64,000 bases of DNA from MSPOR6 sp964652195 (GCA_964652195.1 CAZZBB010000109.1:38403-102402); one strand, 5' to 3'; counted from the first letter of the stretch, positions 36,253 to 45,265 are shown. The notes: generated from the sequence alone by a model not told the origin. A program made the numbers and translations.

Positions 36253-37389
36253 CTACTTCAAAAATCGATCTAACTGAAAAGGCTTAATTACATCTGATGT
36301 TTCATCTGATAATACAAGTCTTGAAATCTCATAAGCAGTAATAGGTGACAAAAGAATACCATTTCGATAATGTCCAGTAGCATATATTAGATTCTCAATA
36401 GGTGTTTTCCCAAGAATCGGGGCATTATCTCTACTACCCGGGCGTAATCCTGCCCAAGATTCCAAGATTGGAAGTTCATATACACCCGGCACGACTTCCC
36501 ACGCACCACGAAGCAATTCAAACATACCACCTACGGTTAATCTTGTATCATACCCCATCTCTTCACTTGTTGCCCCAATAATCAATCGGCCATCTGTTCT
36601 CGGTACAAGATAAACATCCGTCGGATACCTTGCACGGACAGTACGAATCACACTATTAATGGATATCCCATCCTCCATCTGTAGTGCCATCATTTGCCCT
36701 TTTACAGGACGGACAGGTGGACGAATACTGTCAGGTATCCCATCAATCTGTGATGACCAACATCCAGCTGATAGGATAACCATATCACCACTGTGGAATC
36801 CTTCACGAGTCTCAATACCTTGTACCTGGCAATCTTCAACATGGATTTTCTCAATAGGATTATTCTCGTGTAGCACTCCACCATTTCTAAGATATGCGGA
36901 TTTTAGGGCAGTCACCATCAAACGGTTGTCAACCTGATAATCACTTTCACACTGAATTGCCGCAGAAACTCGGGGTGAAAGTGCTGATTCAATTTCCCTA
37001 ACTTCTCCTCCACTAAGCCAATTCACACTCAAACCTAATTGTTGTTGTGCTTGGTAAAGATGTTTAAGTTGGTGTGTGTCATCTGATTCAAGACCTACAA
37101 TATGTGTCCCTTCATCACGAAAACCTACAGACATTTCTGCATCTGATTCTAATTCACCTACCCATTGCGGGTATAAAACTAAACTCTCACACCCTAATTT
37201 AAGGAGTTCCGGTTCTTCAGTATGTGCTTCTGCCAGAGGGGCAAGCATCCCAGCTGCCGCCCAGGATGCTGCCCGTCCTGCTTCGCCACTATCATATATT
37301 GTAACAGATGCACCTGACTTGGTTAGTTGCCATCCAATGCCAAGTCCAATGACACCACCCCCTATGATGATTATCTCTTTATTCTTCAT
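36253..37389 (-). CDS. thiO: Glycine oxidase ThiO
   Basis: This 378-residue FAD enzyme of the DAO family oxidises glycine to dehydroglycine (iminoglycine) for thiazole synthesis. The dinucleotide-binding motif IIIGGGVIGLGIGWQL is at residues 6-21, AASWAAAGMLAPLAE near 40-55, and the C-terminal GLRPGSRDNAPILG and YATGHYRNGILLSP are typical of ThiO. It overlaps the substrate-binding protein gene by 11 bases, abuts thiS, and lies downstream of the TPP riboswitch, so regulation by thiamine pyrophosphate is likely. Confidence 0.93.
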   Translation of the reverse strand: MKNKEIIIIGGGVIGLGIGWQLTKSGASVTIYDSGEAGRAASWAAAGMLAPLAEAHTEEPELLKLGCESLVLYPQWVGELESDAEMSVGFRDEGTHIVGLESDDTHQLKHLYQAQQQLGLSVNWLSGGEVREIESALSPRVSAAIQCESDYQVDNRLMVTALKSAYLRNGGVLHENNPIEKIHVEDCQVQGIETREGFHSGDMVILSAGCWSSQIDGIPDSIRPPVRPVKGQMMALQMEDGISINSVIRTVRARYPTDVYLVPRTDGRLIIGATSEEMGYDTRLTVGGMFELLRGAWEVVPGVYELPILESWAGLRPGSRDNAPILGKTPIENLIYATGHYRNGILLSPITAYEISRLVLSDETSDVIKPFQLDRFLK

Positions 37390-38365
37390 CTAATAAATTA
37401 ACAAACAGGTCTTCTGCTTTAACTGCCTTGGAAATCAACTTGTTTTCAAGGGCAAATTTTGTGAAAGCATCCCATTTCTCTTTAGATTGCATCTGAGTAG
37501 TAGCAAATAAATCTATAGTATCACGAAATGCAAGTTCCTCTAATTCTTTTTTGGCATTTGGGTTCGCTTTAAAAAAGATCTGCAATGCTTCATCAGGATT
37601 ATTCTTCGTAAAAGCAATAGCATCCTTAATGGCAATCATCAGCTGTTTAGCAGAATCATGATGTTCTTTCAAGTAAGCATCGTTCGTGATTATTACAAGT
37701 TCATAGTAATCTGGAATACCATGTTCTTCAAGAGCAAAGAAACCTGCCTCTTCACCTTCAAGTTTCAATAGATTAACTTCATAATTTCGAAAAGGTCCAA
37801 TCACACCATGTATCTGATTATCTACGAGTGGAGCAATTATATTCGTCCCAACGTTTATCAATTCGTAGTCATCTTTTGATAAACCCGCGTTGGCAGCGAT
37901 TGCATTAAACAATAACACATCTAATGGGGCAACAGTATAACCTATTTTCTTTCCTTTAAAATCTGCTGGAGTTTTAATACCAGATTTTTTGAGAAAGGTA
38001 ATGGTATTCAATGGATGTTCAACGAGCAATCCAATTGATTTGACAGGTATTTCATCATCACTCGCACGGGCTATGGTAACGCTTTGTTGATAACTTACAG
38101 CAAATGGGTATTTTCCAGCTGCTACCAGTTTGAGCGGGGCATCAGGATCACCTCCCCATTGCAATTCCACTTCTAATCCATGCTGTTTAAATGTTTGTTG
38201 CTGGGCAACATACAAAGGAACATGATCAATATTTGGAAACCAATCCAAAAGTAATGTAACCTTCTTCATTTCAGATTTCAGATGACTATCGGCATTACTA
38301 TCAGATTGGCCCATTAAGAATATACCACAACAGATCAGAATTAATAATTGATACAGTAATTTCAT
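37379..38365 (-). CDS. thiY: ABC transporter substrate-binding protein, NMT1/THI5-like (thiamine precursor uptake)
   Basis: This 328-residue protein has an N-terminal signal sequence (about 1-25), then VTLLLDWFPNIDHVPLYVAQ, the NMT1/ThiY opening, and VELQWGGDPDAPLKLVAAGK. It presumably binds a thiamine pyrimidine precursor such as formylaminopyrimidine. It lies 124 bases after the permease gene and overlaps thiO. The TPP riboswitch upstream of the operon supports the thiamine link; exact ligand is inferred. Confidence 0.85.
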   Translation of the reverse strand: MKLLYQLLILICCGIFLMGQSDSNADSHLKSEMKKVTLLLDWFPNIDHVPLYVAQQQTFKQHGLEVELQWGGDPDAPLKLVAAGKYPFAVSYQQSVTIARASDDEIPVKSIGLLVEHPLNTITFLKKSGIKTPADFKGKKIGYTVAPLDVLLFNAIAANAGLSKDDYELINVGTNIIAPLVDNQIHGVIGPFRNYEVNLLKLEGEEAGFFALEEHGIPDYYELVIITNDAYLKEHHDSAKQLMIAIKDAIAFTKNNPDEALQIFFKANPNAKKELEELAFRDTIDLFATTQMQSKEKWDAFTKFALENKLISKAVKAEDLFVNLLDEE

Positions 38366-38489
38366 AAGTATATATCTCCTTTATTTATTACAAGTTATAT
38401 TCATTGAACAATATCAATATTATGATACTTATCTGGATGTTCAATCAAGTATTGATATTAATTGTCCAAACTTATGAATACAACATATA

Positions 38490-39257
38490 TTATTGAATAT
38501 CAGATAGTGTGTTTTGATGATATCGCCAAGGCATTGCAAGCCTTTCAAACAATGACATCAGAGTAAAGAGTCCTAATCCTAACAGGGTTAAACAAAAAAT
38601 AGCAGCAAAAACCAAGGGTGTTTCAAGGGTAGCACCTGCATATTTCATAAGCCATCCGAGACCTGCTTTGGCACCGATCCACTCACCTATTACCGCTCCG
38701 ATAGTAGAAATTGATATGCCAATCTTTGCCCCTGAAAAAATAAACGGTAAAGCAGATGGTATACGTAATTTCCATAATATTTGCCAACGACTTGCCCGCA
38801 TAATTCGGAATAAATTCTCTGTATCTGGATCGGTCGATTTCAAACCATCTAATGTATTTAATACAATTGCGAAAAACACAATTATAGCTGCCATAACGAC
38901 TTTAGAAGAAATCCCAAACCCAAACCACGATACCAATAATGGGGCAATAGCAAATACTGGTACTGCCTGTGAACCAATTACATAGGGATATAAAGCTTTT
39001 TCAAGAATTGGGGATTCAAACATCAACACAGCCAATGGTATTCCAATGCTGATTGCAAGAAGAAATCCAATGAGCATTTCTGTTAGTGTGACAAATGAAT
39101 GTCCAAGTAGTTGTCGTCGTTCTTCAATTAATGTCAACACTATTTTGGATGGTGGAGGAAGTATGAAATCTCGAATCTCAAATAAGAAAACAAATAACTC
39201 CCATATACCTAAAATTGAAAATAGTATGATTATCGAAACTATTGTCTTTCTGAACAT
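38490..39257 (-). CDS. thiX: ABC transporter permease (thiamine precursor uptake)
   Basis: This 255-residue permease has about six helices and the BPD-transport signature RIMRASRWQILWKLRIPSAL with GAKIGISISTIGAVIGEWIGA downstream. It belongs to the TauC/SsuC/ThiX group. MFRKTIV is chosen as start because GGAG lies about eight bases upstream and it falls 15 bases after the terminator; an earlier in-frame start would lie inside the terminator hairpin. No ATPase gene is found in the operon, so the ATP-binding partner must be elsewhere or shared. Confidence 0.85.
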   Translation of the reverse strand: MFRKTIVSIIILFSILGIWELFVFLFEIRDFILPPPSKIVLTLIEERRQLLGHSFVTLTEMLIGFLLAISIGIPLAVLMFESPILEKALYPYVIGSQAVPVFAIAPLLVSWFGFGISSKVVMAAIIVFFAIVLNTLDGLKSTDPDTENLFRIMRASRWQILWKLRIPSALPFIFSGAKIGISISTIGAVIGEWIGAKAGLGWLMKYAGATLETPLVFAAIFCLTLLGLGLFTLMSLFERLAMPWRYHQNTLSDIQ

Positions 39258-39271
39258 ACACAGACTCCAAG

Positions 39272-39324
39272 AAAAAAGCCGTCTTCCTTTTTTGTGATTG
39301 GGATACACCACAAAGGAAACGACT
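39272..39324 (-). terminator. thiX: Intrinsic terminator in the TPP-riboswitch leader
   Basis: On the minus strand AGTCGTTTCCTTTGTG pairs with CACAAAAAAGGAAGACGGCT (G-U pairs and small bulges), followed directly by TTTTT. It stands between the riboswitch and the first gene, so it is the likely expression platform: TPP binding would favour termination. Confidence 0.75.
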
Positions 39325-39420
39325 CCATTCCTCGAAATATGAGGATGACAAATTTAAGGCATAAAACTTATTACCTAATTGTCATTGGCTTAAAGTACAT
39401 ATTCAATGCACTTTATATAT

Positions 39421-39496
39421 TTCCCTACGCTGGCATGACCCAGATCAGGTTCAAAGGGTGTTTTCTCAGCTCTTATAAAATAAGAGCACCCCGTTA
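39421..39496 (-). ncRNA. TPP riboswitch (thi-box)
   Basis: Read on the minus strand, the element has CGGGGTGCTC, GCTGAGA, and ACCCTTTGAACCTGATCTGG followed by GTCATGCCAGCGTAGGGA. This matches the conserved thi-box core, including the pyrimidine- and pyrophosphate-sensing loops. The P3 arm reads CTCTTATTTTATAAGAG. It sits about 165 bases before the permease start with a terminator in between, so it should shut off the operon when TPP is abundant. Confidence 0.97.
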
Positions 39497-39503
39497 TGTT
39501 TAG

Positions 39504-39509
39504 ATTATA
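39504..39509 (-). promoter_or_regulatory. -10 box for the thiamine operon
   Basis: TATAAT on the minus strand lies just upstream of the riboswitch, placing a start site near 39497. No convincing -35 is visible at the usual distance. Confidence 0.45.
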
Positions 39510-39595
39510 CTATTCTATCATATCCTCGAATATAATGCAAATTCTAAGTTATGCGTATTTATGGTTTGTTAATTGTCAATTTTATATACATATCC

Positions 39596-40276
39596 TCAAT
39601 CTAACTGTTCCGCCCATTCTTTTAGCACACACGTCATCTCCACAAAGACATCCTCATCAGATTTACGTGACCGTTTCAGTGTCTTAAATCCATGGTCTGC
39701 TGTATCTAATAGATGTAATGTGGCATTATCACCCAGTTTTTTACATACAGGTTCGAGTAACTCAAGCTTCGCCAACTTATCTCGTGTACCAGAAAGGAAT
39801 AACATTGGGATGGTTACATCACTCAGATGTTCTGCGCGTTCCGTTCCTTCCTTTCCTGATGGATGTAATGGAAATGCGAAGAACACCAAACCTTTGACAT
39901 TTTCTATCGGAGATTGCGCTGCTGACATTGATGACATTCGTCCACTGTAAGAATGTCCACCAACAAGAATCGATAAATCTGGAGCAACTTCATGTGCAGC
40001 CGCAGCAGCAGATTTCACAGTCTGTAAAGCAACAGCCTCAGATTCTCGACCGCCTCCCCCACGTTCCATATAAGGAAACTGATAACGGAAGGTGGCAACA
40101 TCAATATCTGCTAACCGTTCAGCAATTGTCTGTAGAGTTGAACTACGCATATTAGTACTGGCACCATGTCCAAGTACTAATAACCATTCCGCGTTATCAG
40201 GACGGATGAGTAGTGAGGATACCTCACCTTTTTCAGGTGTCGCAATAAATTTTGATTCTATAGCTTCGTATGACAT
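39596..40276 (-). CDS. Alpha/beta hydrolase (dienelactone-hydrolase/TEX30-like)
   Basis: This protein of about 226 residues has the oxyanion region LLVLGHGAST near residue 33, the nucleophile elbow VGGHSYSGRMSS (Ser near 108), an acid after FLSGTRDKLAKLE (near 165) and the histidine in TADHGFKTLK near 198. This arrangement is typical of the KANL3/TEX30-like hydrolase group. The start MSYEAIES is chosen because AAGAAGGG lies six bases upstream; an ATG two codons earlier is in the spacer. It is followed only by the riboswitch region. The substrate is unknown. Confidence 0.85.
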   Translation of the reverse strand: MSYEAIESKFIATPEKGEVSSLLIRPDNAEWLLVLGHGASTNMRSSTLQTIAERLADIDVATFRYQFPYMERGGGGRESEAVALQTVKSAAAAAHEVAPDLSILVGGHSYSGRMSSMSAAQSPIENVKGLVFFAFPLHPSGKEGTERAEHLSDVTIPMLFLSGTRDKLAKLELLEPVCKKLGDNATLHLLDTADHGFKTLKRSRKSDEDVFVEMTCVLKEWAEQLD

Positions 40277-40312
40277 AATCATCCCTTCTTAAATTTAATT
40301 TTCCAATAGATT

Positions 40313-40912
40313 TTATGGATTTAAACACTGTTGTACTATATCACGATATGTTTCTAATCCTTGTGTCTCTAACCCTTTTACTTTAGCAAGATCATCCCAC
40401 CGACGTAATGTGAGCGCATCTTCGTAATGTTGAATTTCCTCAAATGCTGCTTTTTCCGCATCAGACATAATTCCTCCCTGAACTTTCAAACTCTTTTTGG
40501 AAGCATCAGAGAGACCATCATAGTAGGAATCATCAACAGTACATAAATACCGTTTAGCAGGTACATGGAGTCTAATCGGTGTTATAACAGATTCTGGGAA
40601 AAATGGACTCATATATTCCGCTCCCACCTCTTCATGGTTTAAATCTATATCCAAAAACGCTATATCAGCATTGTGTTCATCCAGCACAAAGTGTCCTATA
40701 TCATGCAATAACGCACCCGTTATAACCGTTGAGCTGGCGTTGTGTTTCTCTGCTAAAGCTGCACATTGTAGGGCATGTTCTAACTGTGTCACCACTTCAT
40801 CATAAAACGTCTGCCCCTTCTCTTTCATGTATGAAAACAGCACGTCAACCTGTTCTTCTGATGAAACGTCTGTCATATTTTCTGCAAGTGTTGGATCAAT
40901 GAGATTTTGCAT
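40313..40912 (-). CDS. phnZ: PhnZ-like HD-domain mixed-valent diiron oxygenase (phosphonate C-P cleavage)
   Basis: This 199-residue HD protein retains the PhnZ metal and substrate residues: His46 in QLEHALQ, His70-Asp71 in LLHDIGH, His93 in LNHEEVG, His116 and Lys120 in RLHVPAKRYLC, and Asp163/164 in LRRWDDLAK. Known PhnZ cleaves 2-amino-1-hydroxyethylphosphonate to glycine and phosphate; TmpB is the trimethylated-substrate counterpart. The gene overlaps the upstream dioxygenase by 17 bases, so the two enzymes probably act in sequence. Which phosphonate is used cannot be read. Confidence 0.88.
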   Translation of the reverse strand: MQNLIDPTLAENMTDVSSEEQVDVLFSYMKEKGQTFYDEVVTQLEHALQCAALAEKHNASSTVITGALLHDIGHFVLDEHNADIAFLDIDLNHEEVGAEYMSPFFPESVITPIRLHVPAKRYLCTVDDSYYDGLSDASKKSLKVQGGIMSDAEKAAFEEIQHYEDALTLRRWDDLAKVKGLETQGLETYRDIVQQCLNP

Positions 40913-41687
40913 TTTTTATAGATTTTCCTCGGAAATGTGCGATCTTACTTATTTGTCCATCTCGGTTTGTTCCGTCTTTTGCATATTCTGCAAAGGCTTG
41001 CCGTTTATCGGCATAATACTTTTCACGCCAATCACCTTGAGATTTCGGATTGTAGGTGAGATAGATAATTCGTCTCGGTTCATCTGATCTATTCGGTGGA
41101 CTCTTGTGCGGAATGTAGGAACCAAAGAGGAGTATATCACCAGGATCAGTTGGTACAGAAATCCAAGTCATAGAATCTGCTGTTTCAGGGGAGACACAAC
41201 CATCCTCGTCAAGGGCAATATAACCCTCTTGATGTCTACCTGATGCAAAATAGAGACAACCATTTTCTGGTGTTGATGCATCCACAGAAATTAAGCATGT
41301 AATATGAAAATTAACAAATTCGTATGCAGGAGCATCCTGATGTGCAGCATATCCACCACCCCCTGGATATTTATAGTTGATTTTCTCTTTATAAAGTATC
41401 GCGGGTTCATTCATCACTTCTGAAACAACACCTAATACTTTTCCACTCGTAACAGTATCCTTTAACCTGTCATGATACGGAATAAAATTCTCTGATCGTG
41501 AAAGTCGAACCCCATCAGGTGTTGATTCATAATGGTGCATCCATTTATCAATTGTTGTTTCCCAAGATGATATGTTAGAAACCCAATTCTGTAGATCATT
41601 CACTTCATCAGCATCAAAAAAACCCGATAACTTCAAATATCCGTGGTTTTTCCAATCTTGATGTTGAGACGAATTCAGGTATGGCAT
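40896..41687 (-). CDS. phnY: PhnY-like 2-oxoglutarate-dependent phosphonate dioxygenase (PhyH family)
   Basis: This 263-residue PhyH-family protein has the iron triad His116-x-Asp118 (GYAAHQDAPAY) and His194 (YIPHKSPPN), with Arg205/206 in PRRIIYLTYNP for 2-oxoglutarate. YLNSSQHQDWKNHGYLKL and the closing DKRQAFAEY match the PhnY/TmpA group that hydroxylates aminoethylphosphonates at C1. It overlaps the PhnZ-like gene, which strongly supports this role over a generic PhyH call. Upstream, 145 bases separate it from a divergent ABC permease gene. Confidence 0.85.
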   Translation of the reverse strand: MPYLNSSQHQDWKNHGYLKLSGFFDADEVNDLQNWVSNISSWETTIDKWMHHYESTPDGVRLSRSENFIPYHDRLKDTVTSGKVLGVVSEVMNEPAILYKEKINYKYPGGGGYAAHQDAPAYEFVNFHITCLISVDASTPENGCLYFASGRHQEGYIALDEDGCVSPETADSMTWISVPTDPGDILLFGSYIPHKSPPNRSDEPRRIIYLTYNPKSQGDWREKYYADKRQAFAEYAKDGTNRDGQISKIAHFRGKSIKNAKSH

Positions 41688-41778
41688 CTTCTCATCCTTA
41701 TATAGGTCATCTGCTTAATATTATAGTGAATTAGGTATATTGTCAAATTATCTAATTAATAAATAACCCTTGGAATAC

Positions 41779-41807
41779 TTGACCAAAACCAGAAATTTTG
41801 ATATAAT
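41779..41807 (+). promoter_or_regulatory. Strong sigma-70-type promoter for the FtsX-like permease gene
   Basis: TTGACC (41779-41784) and TATAAT (41802-41807) are separated by 17 bases. Transcription would start near 41814, about 20-27 bases before the start codon. Confidence 0.75.
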
Positions 41808-41840
41808 ACTGTTATAGTTATTATTTCTGGAGTGAAGAAT

Positions 41841-42518
41841 TTGCATCAGAGAACATCAATAGAAGAACAAATTGATCTACCCTTTATTGAATCATTAAAG
41901 ATTAGTTTCCAAAGCCTGAAAATAAGGTTTGGAAGATCAATTATTACTACAGCAGGGATTACACTTGGAATTGCATTCCTGGTCTCTGTTTGGACAAATA
42001 ATGAAATAGATCTGGCTTTGCAAGAAAGTGGACGGAGTTCTGCAATCACAAACCTTGATGAAACATCAGAACAAGGTATATCAACAAAAGACATTTGGCT
42101 TATTATAATGTCACTTATCGTCTGCGTTGTAGGAATTGCAAATTCCATGTTGATGGCTGTTACTGAACGATTTCGTGAGATCGGTACAATGAAATGTTTA
42201 GGAGCATTAGATGGATTTGTTGTACGACTATTCTTACTTGAATCTGGATTCCAAGGTTTTGCGGGTGCATTAATTGGGGCATTGATCGGAACTTTAGGGG
42301 CTGTTCTTTTAGGACTAAAAAATTATGGCATGGATTTATTCTTCTACTTTCCACTATTTCCTGCAAGTCCTGAAAATGGATCATTTCAGGTTGGTGTACT
42401 ACTCCTAATTTTAATTGGATGTATTCTTGGAATGATATTAGCAATTGTTGGTTCATCATTTCCTGCATGGCGTGCAGCAAAGCTTCCACCTGCCGAAGCA
42501 ATGAGAACTGAAGTATAA
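41841..42518 (+). CDS. Compact FtsX/MacB-type ABC permease lacking the large periplasmic domain
   Basis: This protein of about 225 residues has four predicted helices (near 32-52, 85-108, 122-155, 190-215). The FtsX core signature is present: IANSMLMAVTERFREIGTMKCLGALDGFVV near residue 97-125, and the C-terminal SFPAWRAAKLPPAEAMR. Only about 40 residues separate helix 1 from helix 2, where MacB/LolC-type permeases carry a domain of 200 or more. The TTG at 41841 is preferred, with CTGGAG eight bases upstream; a GTG at 41832 is also possible. Its ATPase gene follows 69 bases later. Confidence 0.8.
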   Translation: MHQRTSIEEQIDLPFIESLKISFQSLKIRFGRSIITTAGITLGIAFLVSVWTNNEIDLALQESGRSSAITNLDETSEQGISTKDIWLIIMSLIVCVVGIANSMLMAVTERFREIGTMKCLGALDGFVVRLFLLESGFQGFAGALIGALIGTLGAVLLGLKNYGMDLFFYFPLFPASPENGSFQVGVLLLILIGCILGMILAIVGSSFPAWRAAKLPPAEAMRTEV

Positions 42519-42587
42519 TCTATCACAGTATATGTAAAATTCTACAGAACTAGATAATAAAATCTTGGAAAGTAATAAGGATATACT

Positions 42588-43316
42588 ATGCCTGATATCG
42601 TTGTAAAAACTGAAGATGTTGTCAAAGAATATAGAATGGGTTCTAATATTCTACGTGCACTGGACGGTATAAATATTGAAATCCAACGTGGAGAATATAT
42701 CTCTTTGATGGGACCTTCTGGTTCAGGTAAGTCAACACTATTCAATATGATAGGTGCACTTGACCGTCCTACTGAAGGACAAGTGTATATTGATGGTCAA
42801 AATATGTCCAATCTTTCCCAACGCCAAATCGCAGCTTTTCGATGTCATCGAGTTGGATATATCTTCCAAAGCTATAACCTGCTAAACGTCCGGACAGCAC
42901 ACGGAAACGTTACTTTGCCAATGATTTTTGCTGGGATACCTGATAAGGATCGAAATAAAAAAGCAGAAGAACTACTTGACAAAGTTGGATTAGGGGATCG
43001 GATGTACCACCTACCTGACGAACTCTCTGGAGGTCAGCGACAACGCGTTGCAATCGCAAGAGCACTCGCAAACGATCCCAGTATTATACTTGCTGATGAA
43101 CCTACCGCTAACCTTGATACAGTTACAGGACGTGAGATCATAGATCTCATCAAACAATTAAATACTGAAGACGGGGTCACTGTAATTTCTGCAACACATG
43201 ATCTGAAGATGCTTGATGTGTCTGATAGGATCGTCGATATACGAGATGGAATGGTTGAACGTATCAGGAATCGAGATGAGATTGAAATCGAAGTTGGGGA
43301 TGTTGGTGGTGAGTAA
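42588..43316 (+). CDS. ABC transporter ATP-binding protein (LolD/MacB type)
   Basis: This 242-residue ATPase has Walker A GPSGSGKSTLFNMIG near residue 42, the Q-loop FQSYNLLNV, signature LSGGQRQRVAIARAL near 146, and Walker B ILADEPTANLD near 168. The sequence matches the MacB/LolD/FtsE-type group that powers FtsX-like permeases. It lies 69 bases after the compact permease on the same strand, so the two form a transporter. The acidic C-terminal tail (EIEIEVGDVGG) is not usual. Confidence 0.92.
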   Translation: MPDIVVKTEDVVKEYRMGSNILRALDGINIEIQRGEYISLMGPSGSGKSTLFNMIGALDRPTEGQVYIDGQNMSNLSQRQIAAFRCHRVGYIFQSYNLLNVRTAHGNVTLPMIFAGIPDKDRNKKAEELLDKVGLGDRMYHLPDELSGGQRQRVAIARALANDPSIILADEPTANLDTVTGREIIDLIKQLNTEDGVTVISATHDLKMLDVSDRIVDIRDGMVERIRNRDEIEIEVGDVGGE

Positions 43317-43332
43317 TTCGTTCTAAATAATT

Positions 43333-44352
43333 CTACCGAATTTCAGATATACAGACCGGGCGATTTTCGTTTAGTGACTTAAAAGCAGCATAACCCATCA
43401 GTATAGGTAATTTTCCATCCTCACCCGAAACCATGGGATCTGTATCCTCTATTATACACTGAATAAACGATTCCATTTCTCTTAGGTAAGCTTGTTTATA
43501 TCTTTCTATAAAGAAGTAGTGTGGTAAGGAAGTAATACTTCCATTCTTAACAGTAGATGTTACAGTATCAGTAATTGAATTCCCTACAGACACCATTCCT
43601 TTTGAGCCAAATACCTCAACCCTTTGATCGTATCCATAAACTGCTTCTCTACTATTGTCAATTGTACCCAATACACCATTCTTAAATCGCAGAGTAATCA
43701 CTGCTGTATCAATATCACCAACCTCACCAATTTTCGGATCAACATTGACATTACCTACTGCATAGATTTCCTCTATTTCATTACCAATCAAATATCGAGC
43801 CATATCGAAATCATGTATTGTCATATCAAGGAATAAACCTCCAGATACCTTAATATATTCTAATGATGGTGGAGTGGGATCTCGACTCGTAATTCGTAGT
43901 ATATGTGGTTCACCAATTTCTCCTTGCATGATTAACTCTTGTAAACGCTGAAAATTAACATCAAATCGTCGATTAAATCCTACCTGAAATTTCACACCCG
44001 TATTTTTGACTATTGTTAATGTTTCTTCAATTGCCGGCAAATCCAAGGCAATAGGTTTTTCACAGAAGATATGTATTCCTGCATGTGCTGCAGCCTGACA
44101 AATTTCAACATGTGTATCTGTTGAAGAAGCTATGACTATTGCATCAATATTTGAATTGTCTAAGAGTTGGTTATATTGAGTAGTAATATGTGGGATGGAA
44201 TATTGTTCAGAGAGGGTCTTCGCAATATCTGTATCTAAACTACAGATACTGAGAACTTCAGCATTAGGTATATTCTGGCAAAGATGATCTATGTGAACCC
44301 TTCCAATCCTACCTGTACCAATTACACCAACACCGATTTTTGAGATATTCAT
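43333..44352 (-). CDS. iolG: Inositol 2-dehydrogenase-like oxidoreductase
   Basis: This 339-residue Gfo/Idh/MocA protein has VGVIGTGRIGRVHIDHL at residues 8-24, FCEKPIALDL near 95 and GFNRRFD near 122, with catalytic GGLFLDMTIHDFDMARYLIG near 167-186 (Asp and His typical of inositol dehydrogenase). It lies 16 bases after an IolE-like gene, which supports the inositol role: oxidation of myo-inositol to 2-keto-inositol. The remaining iol genes are not here. Confidence 0.85.
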   Translation of the reverse strand: MNISKIGVGVIGTGRIGRVHIDHLCQNIPNAEVLSICSLDTDIAKTLSEQYSIPHITTQYNQLLDNSNIDAIVIASSTDTHVEICQAAAHAGIHIFCEKPIALDLPAIEETLTIVKNTGVKFQVGFNRRFDVNFQRLQELIMQGEIGEPHILRITSRDPTPPSLEYIKVSGGLFLDMTIHDFDMARYLIGNEIEEIYAVGNVNVDPKIGEVGDIDTAVITLRFKNGVLGTIDNSREAVYGYDQRVEVFGSKGMVSVGNSITDTVTSTVKNGSITSLPHYFFIERYKQAYLREMESFIQCIIEDTDPMVSGEDGKLPILMGYAAFKSLNENRPVCISEIR

Positions 44353-44368
44353 TAAGGTTTTTTCTTAG

Positions 44369-45265
44369 TTAAACTCCAATGGATTTAAGGTATTGATAAT
44401 TTCGCTTGGCACTATCATAAGGACTTCCCATCCCAGGTAATACATCCTGTTCTACAACAATCCAACCATCATATTTCCGATCTTGTAATTCTGCAATGAA
44501 TGTGGAAAAATTCACTTCCCCTTTACCTAATTCACAGAACACACCGCTACCAACAGATTGAAAATAATCCCATTCCTTTTGACGAGATAGCGCAGCGATT
44601 TCAGGTTCGCAATCCTTAAAATGAACATGCCATATCCTATCTGCATGTTTATCGAATATTTCAATAGGCACACCACCTCCAAATCTATAATGCCCTGTAT
44701 CGAAACACAATCCAACAAGATTAGGATCGGTAAGTTCCAATAATCTATCAATCTCTTCTGGTGTTTCTATATATCCTGCACAATGATGGTGGAAAACTGA
44801 ACGTAACCCAGTTTCATTCAATACAGATTCTGCTATTCGATTCACACCTCTACAATAGACTTCCCACTGCTGAGTAGTTAGACTATGTTCAGAAAGAATC
44901 CGTCCAGCATTTTGTGTCCTTACTTCAGATGAACCATTATCATCAGCTAATACGATGTAGGGAATATCTCCAGCGGTATCTGCTAAGAGACGTGCATGTT
45001 GTAATGCTGATTCTTCACCCAAAGTATGTGTATCAGCATCAACAAAGTTAACTGGAACAAAAGCACCCAGAAGCGTTAATTCTCTTATCGCAAGTTCATC
45101 ACGAAGTTGTGATGGGTCTATCGGCATAAAACCCCAGTCACCCAATTCAGTACCAAGGTACCCAATTTCGTACATTTCATCTAAAACTTGTGTGTAGCCA
45201 GGGGATTCACCTTCCAACTCAAACTCAAGAATTCCCCAAGAACATGGTGCATTTGCTAATTTCAT
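44369..45265 (-). CDS. iolE: IolE-like sugar phosphate isomerase/epimerase (inosose dehydratase-like)
   Basis: This 298-residue TIM-barrel protein (AP-endonuclease-2 fold) starts with the IolE pattern ANAPCSWGILEFELEG, then GYLGTELGDWGFMP. Metal-site segments include VFHHHCAGYIETPEE, LCFDTGHYRFGG, HVHFKDCEPE and the C-terminal IVVEQDVLPG. It would dehydrate 2-keto-myo-inositol. Its ATG overlaps the stop codon of the upstream nuclease-like gene by four bases, and iolG follows after 16 bases, so all appear to be in one transcript. Confidence 0.82.
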   Translation of the reverse strand: MKLANAPCSWGILEFELEGESPGYTQVLDEMYEIGYLGTELGDWGFMPIDPSQLRDELAIRELTLLGAFVPVNFVDADTHTLGEESALQHARLLADTAGDIPYIVLADDNGSSEVRTQNAGRILSEHSLTTQQWEVYCRGVNRIAESVLNETGLRSVFHHHCAGYIETPEEIDRLLELTDPNLVGLCFDTGHYRFGGGVPIEIFDKHADRIWHVHFKDCEPEIAALSRQKEWDYFQSVGSGVFCELGKGEVNFSTFIAELQDRKYDGWIVVEQDVLPGMGSPYDSAKRNYQYLKSIGV

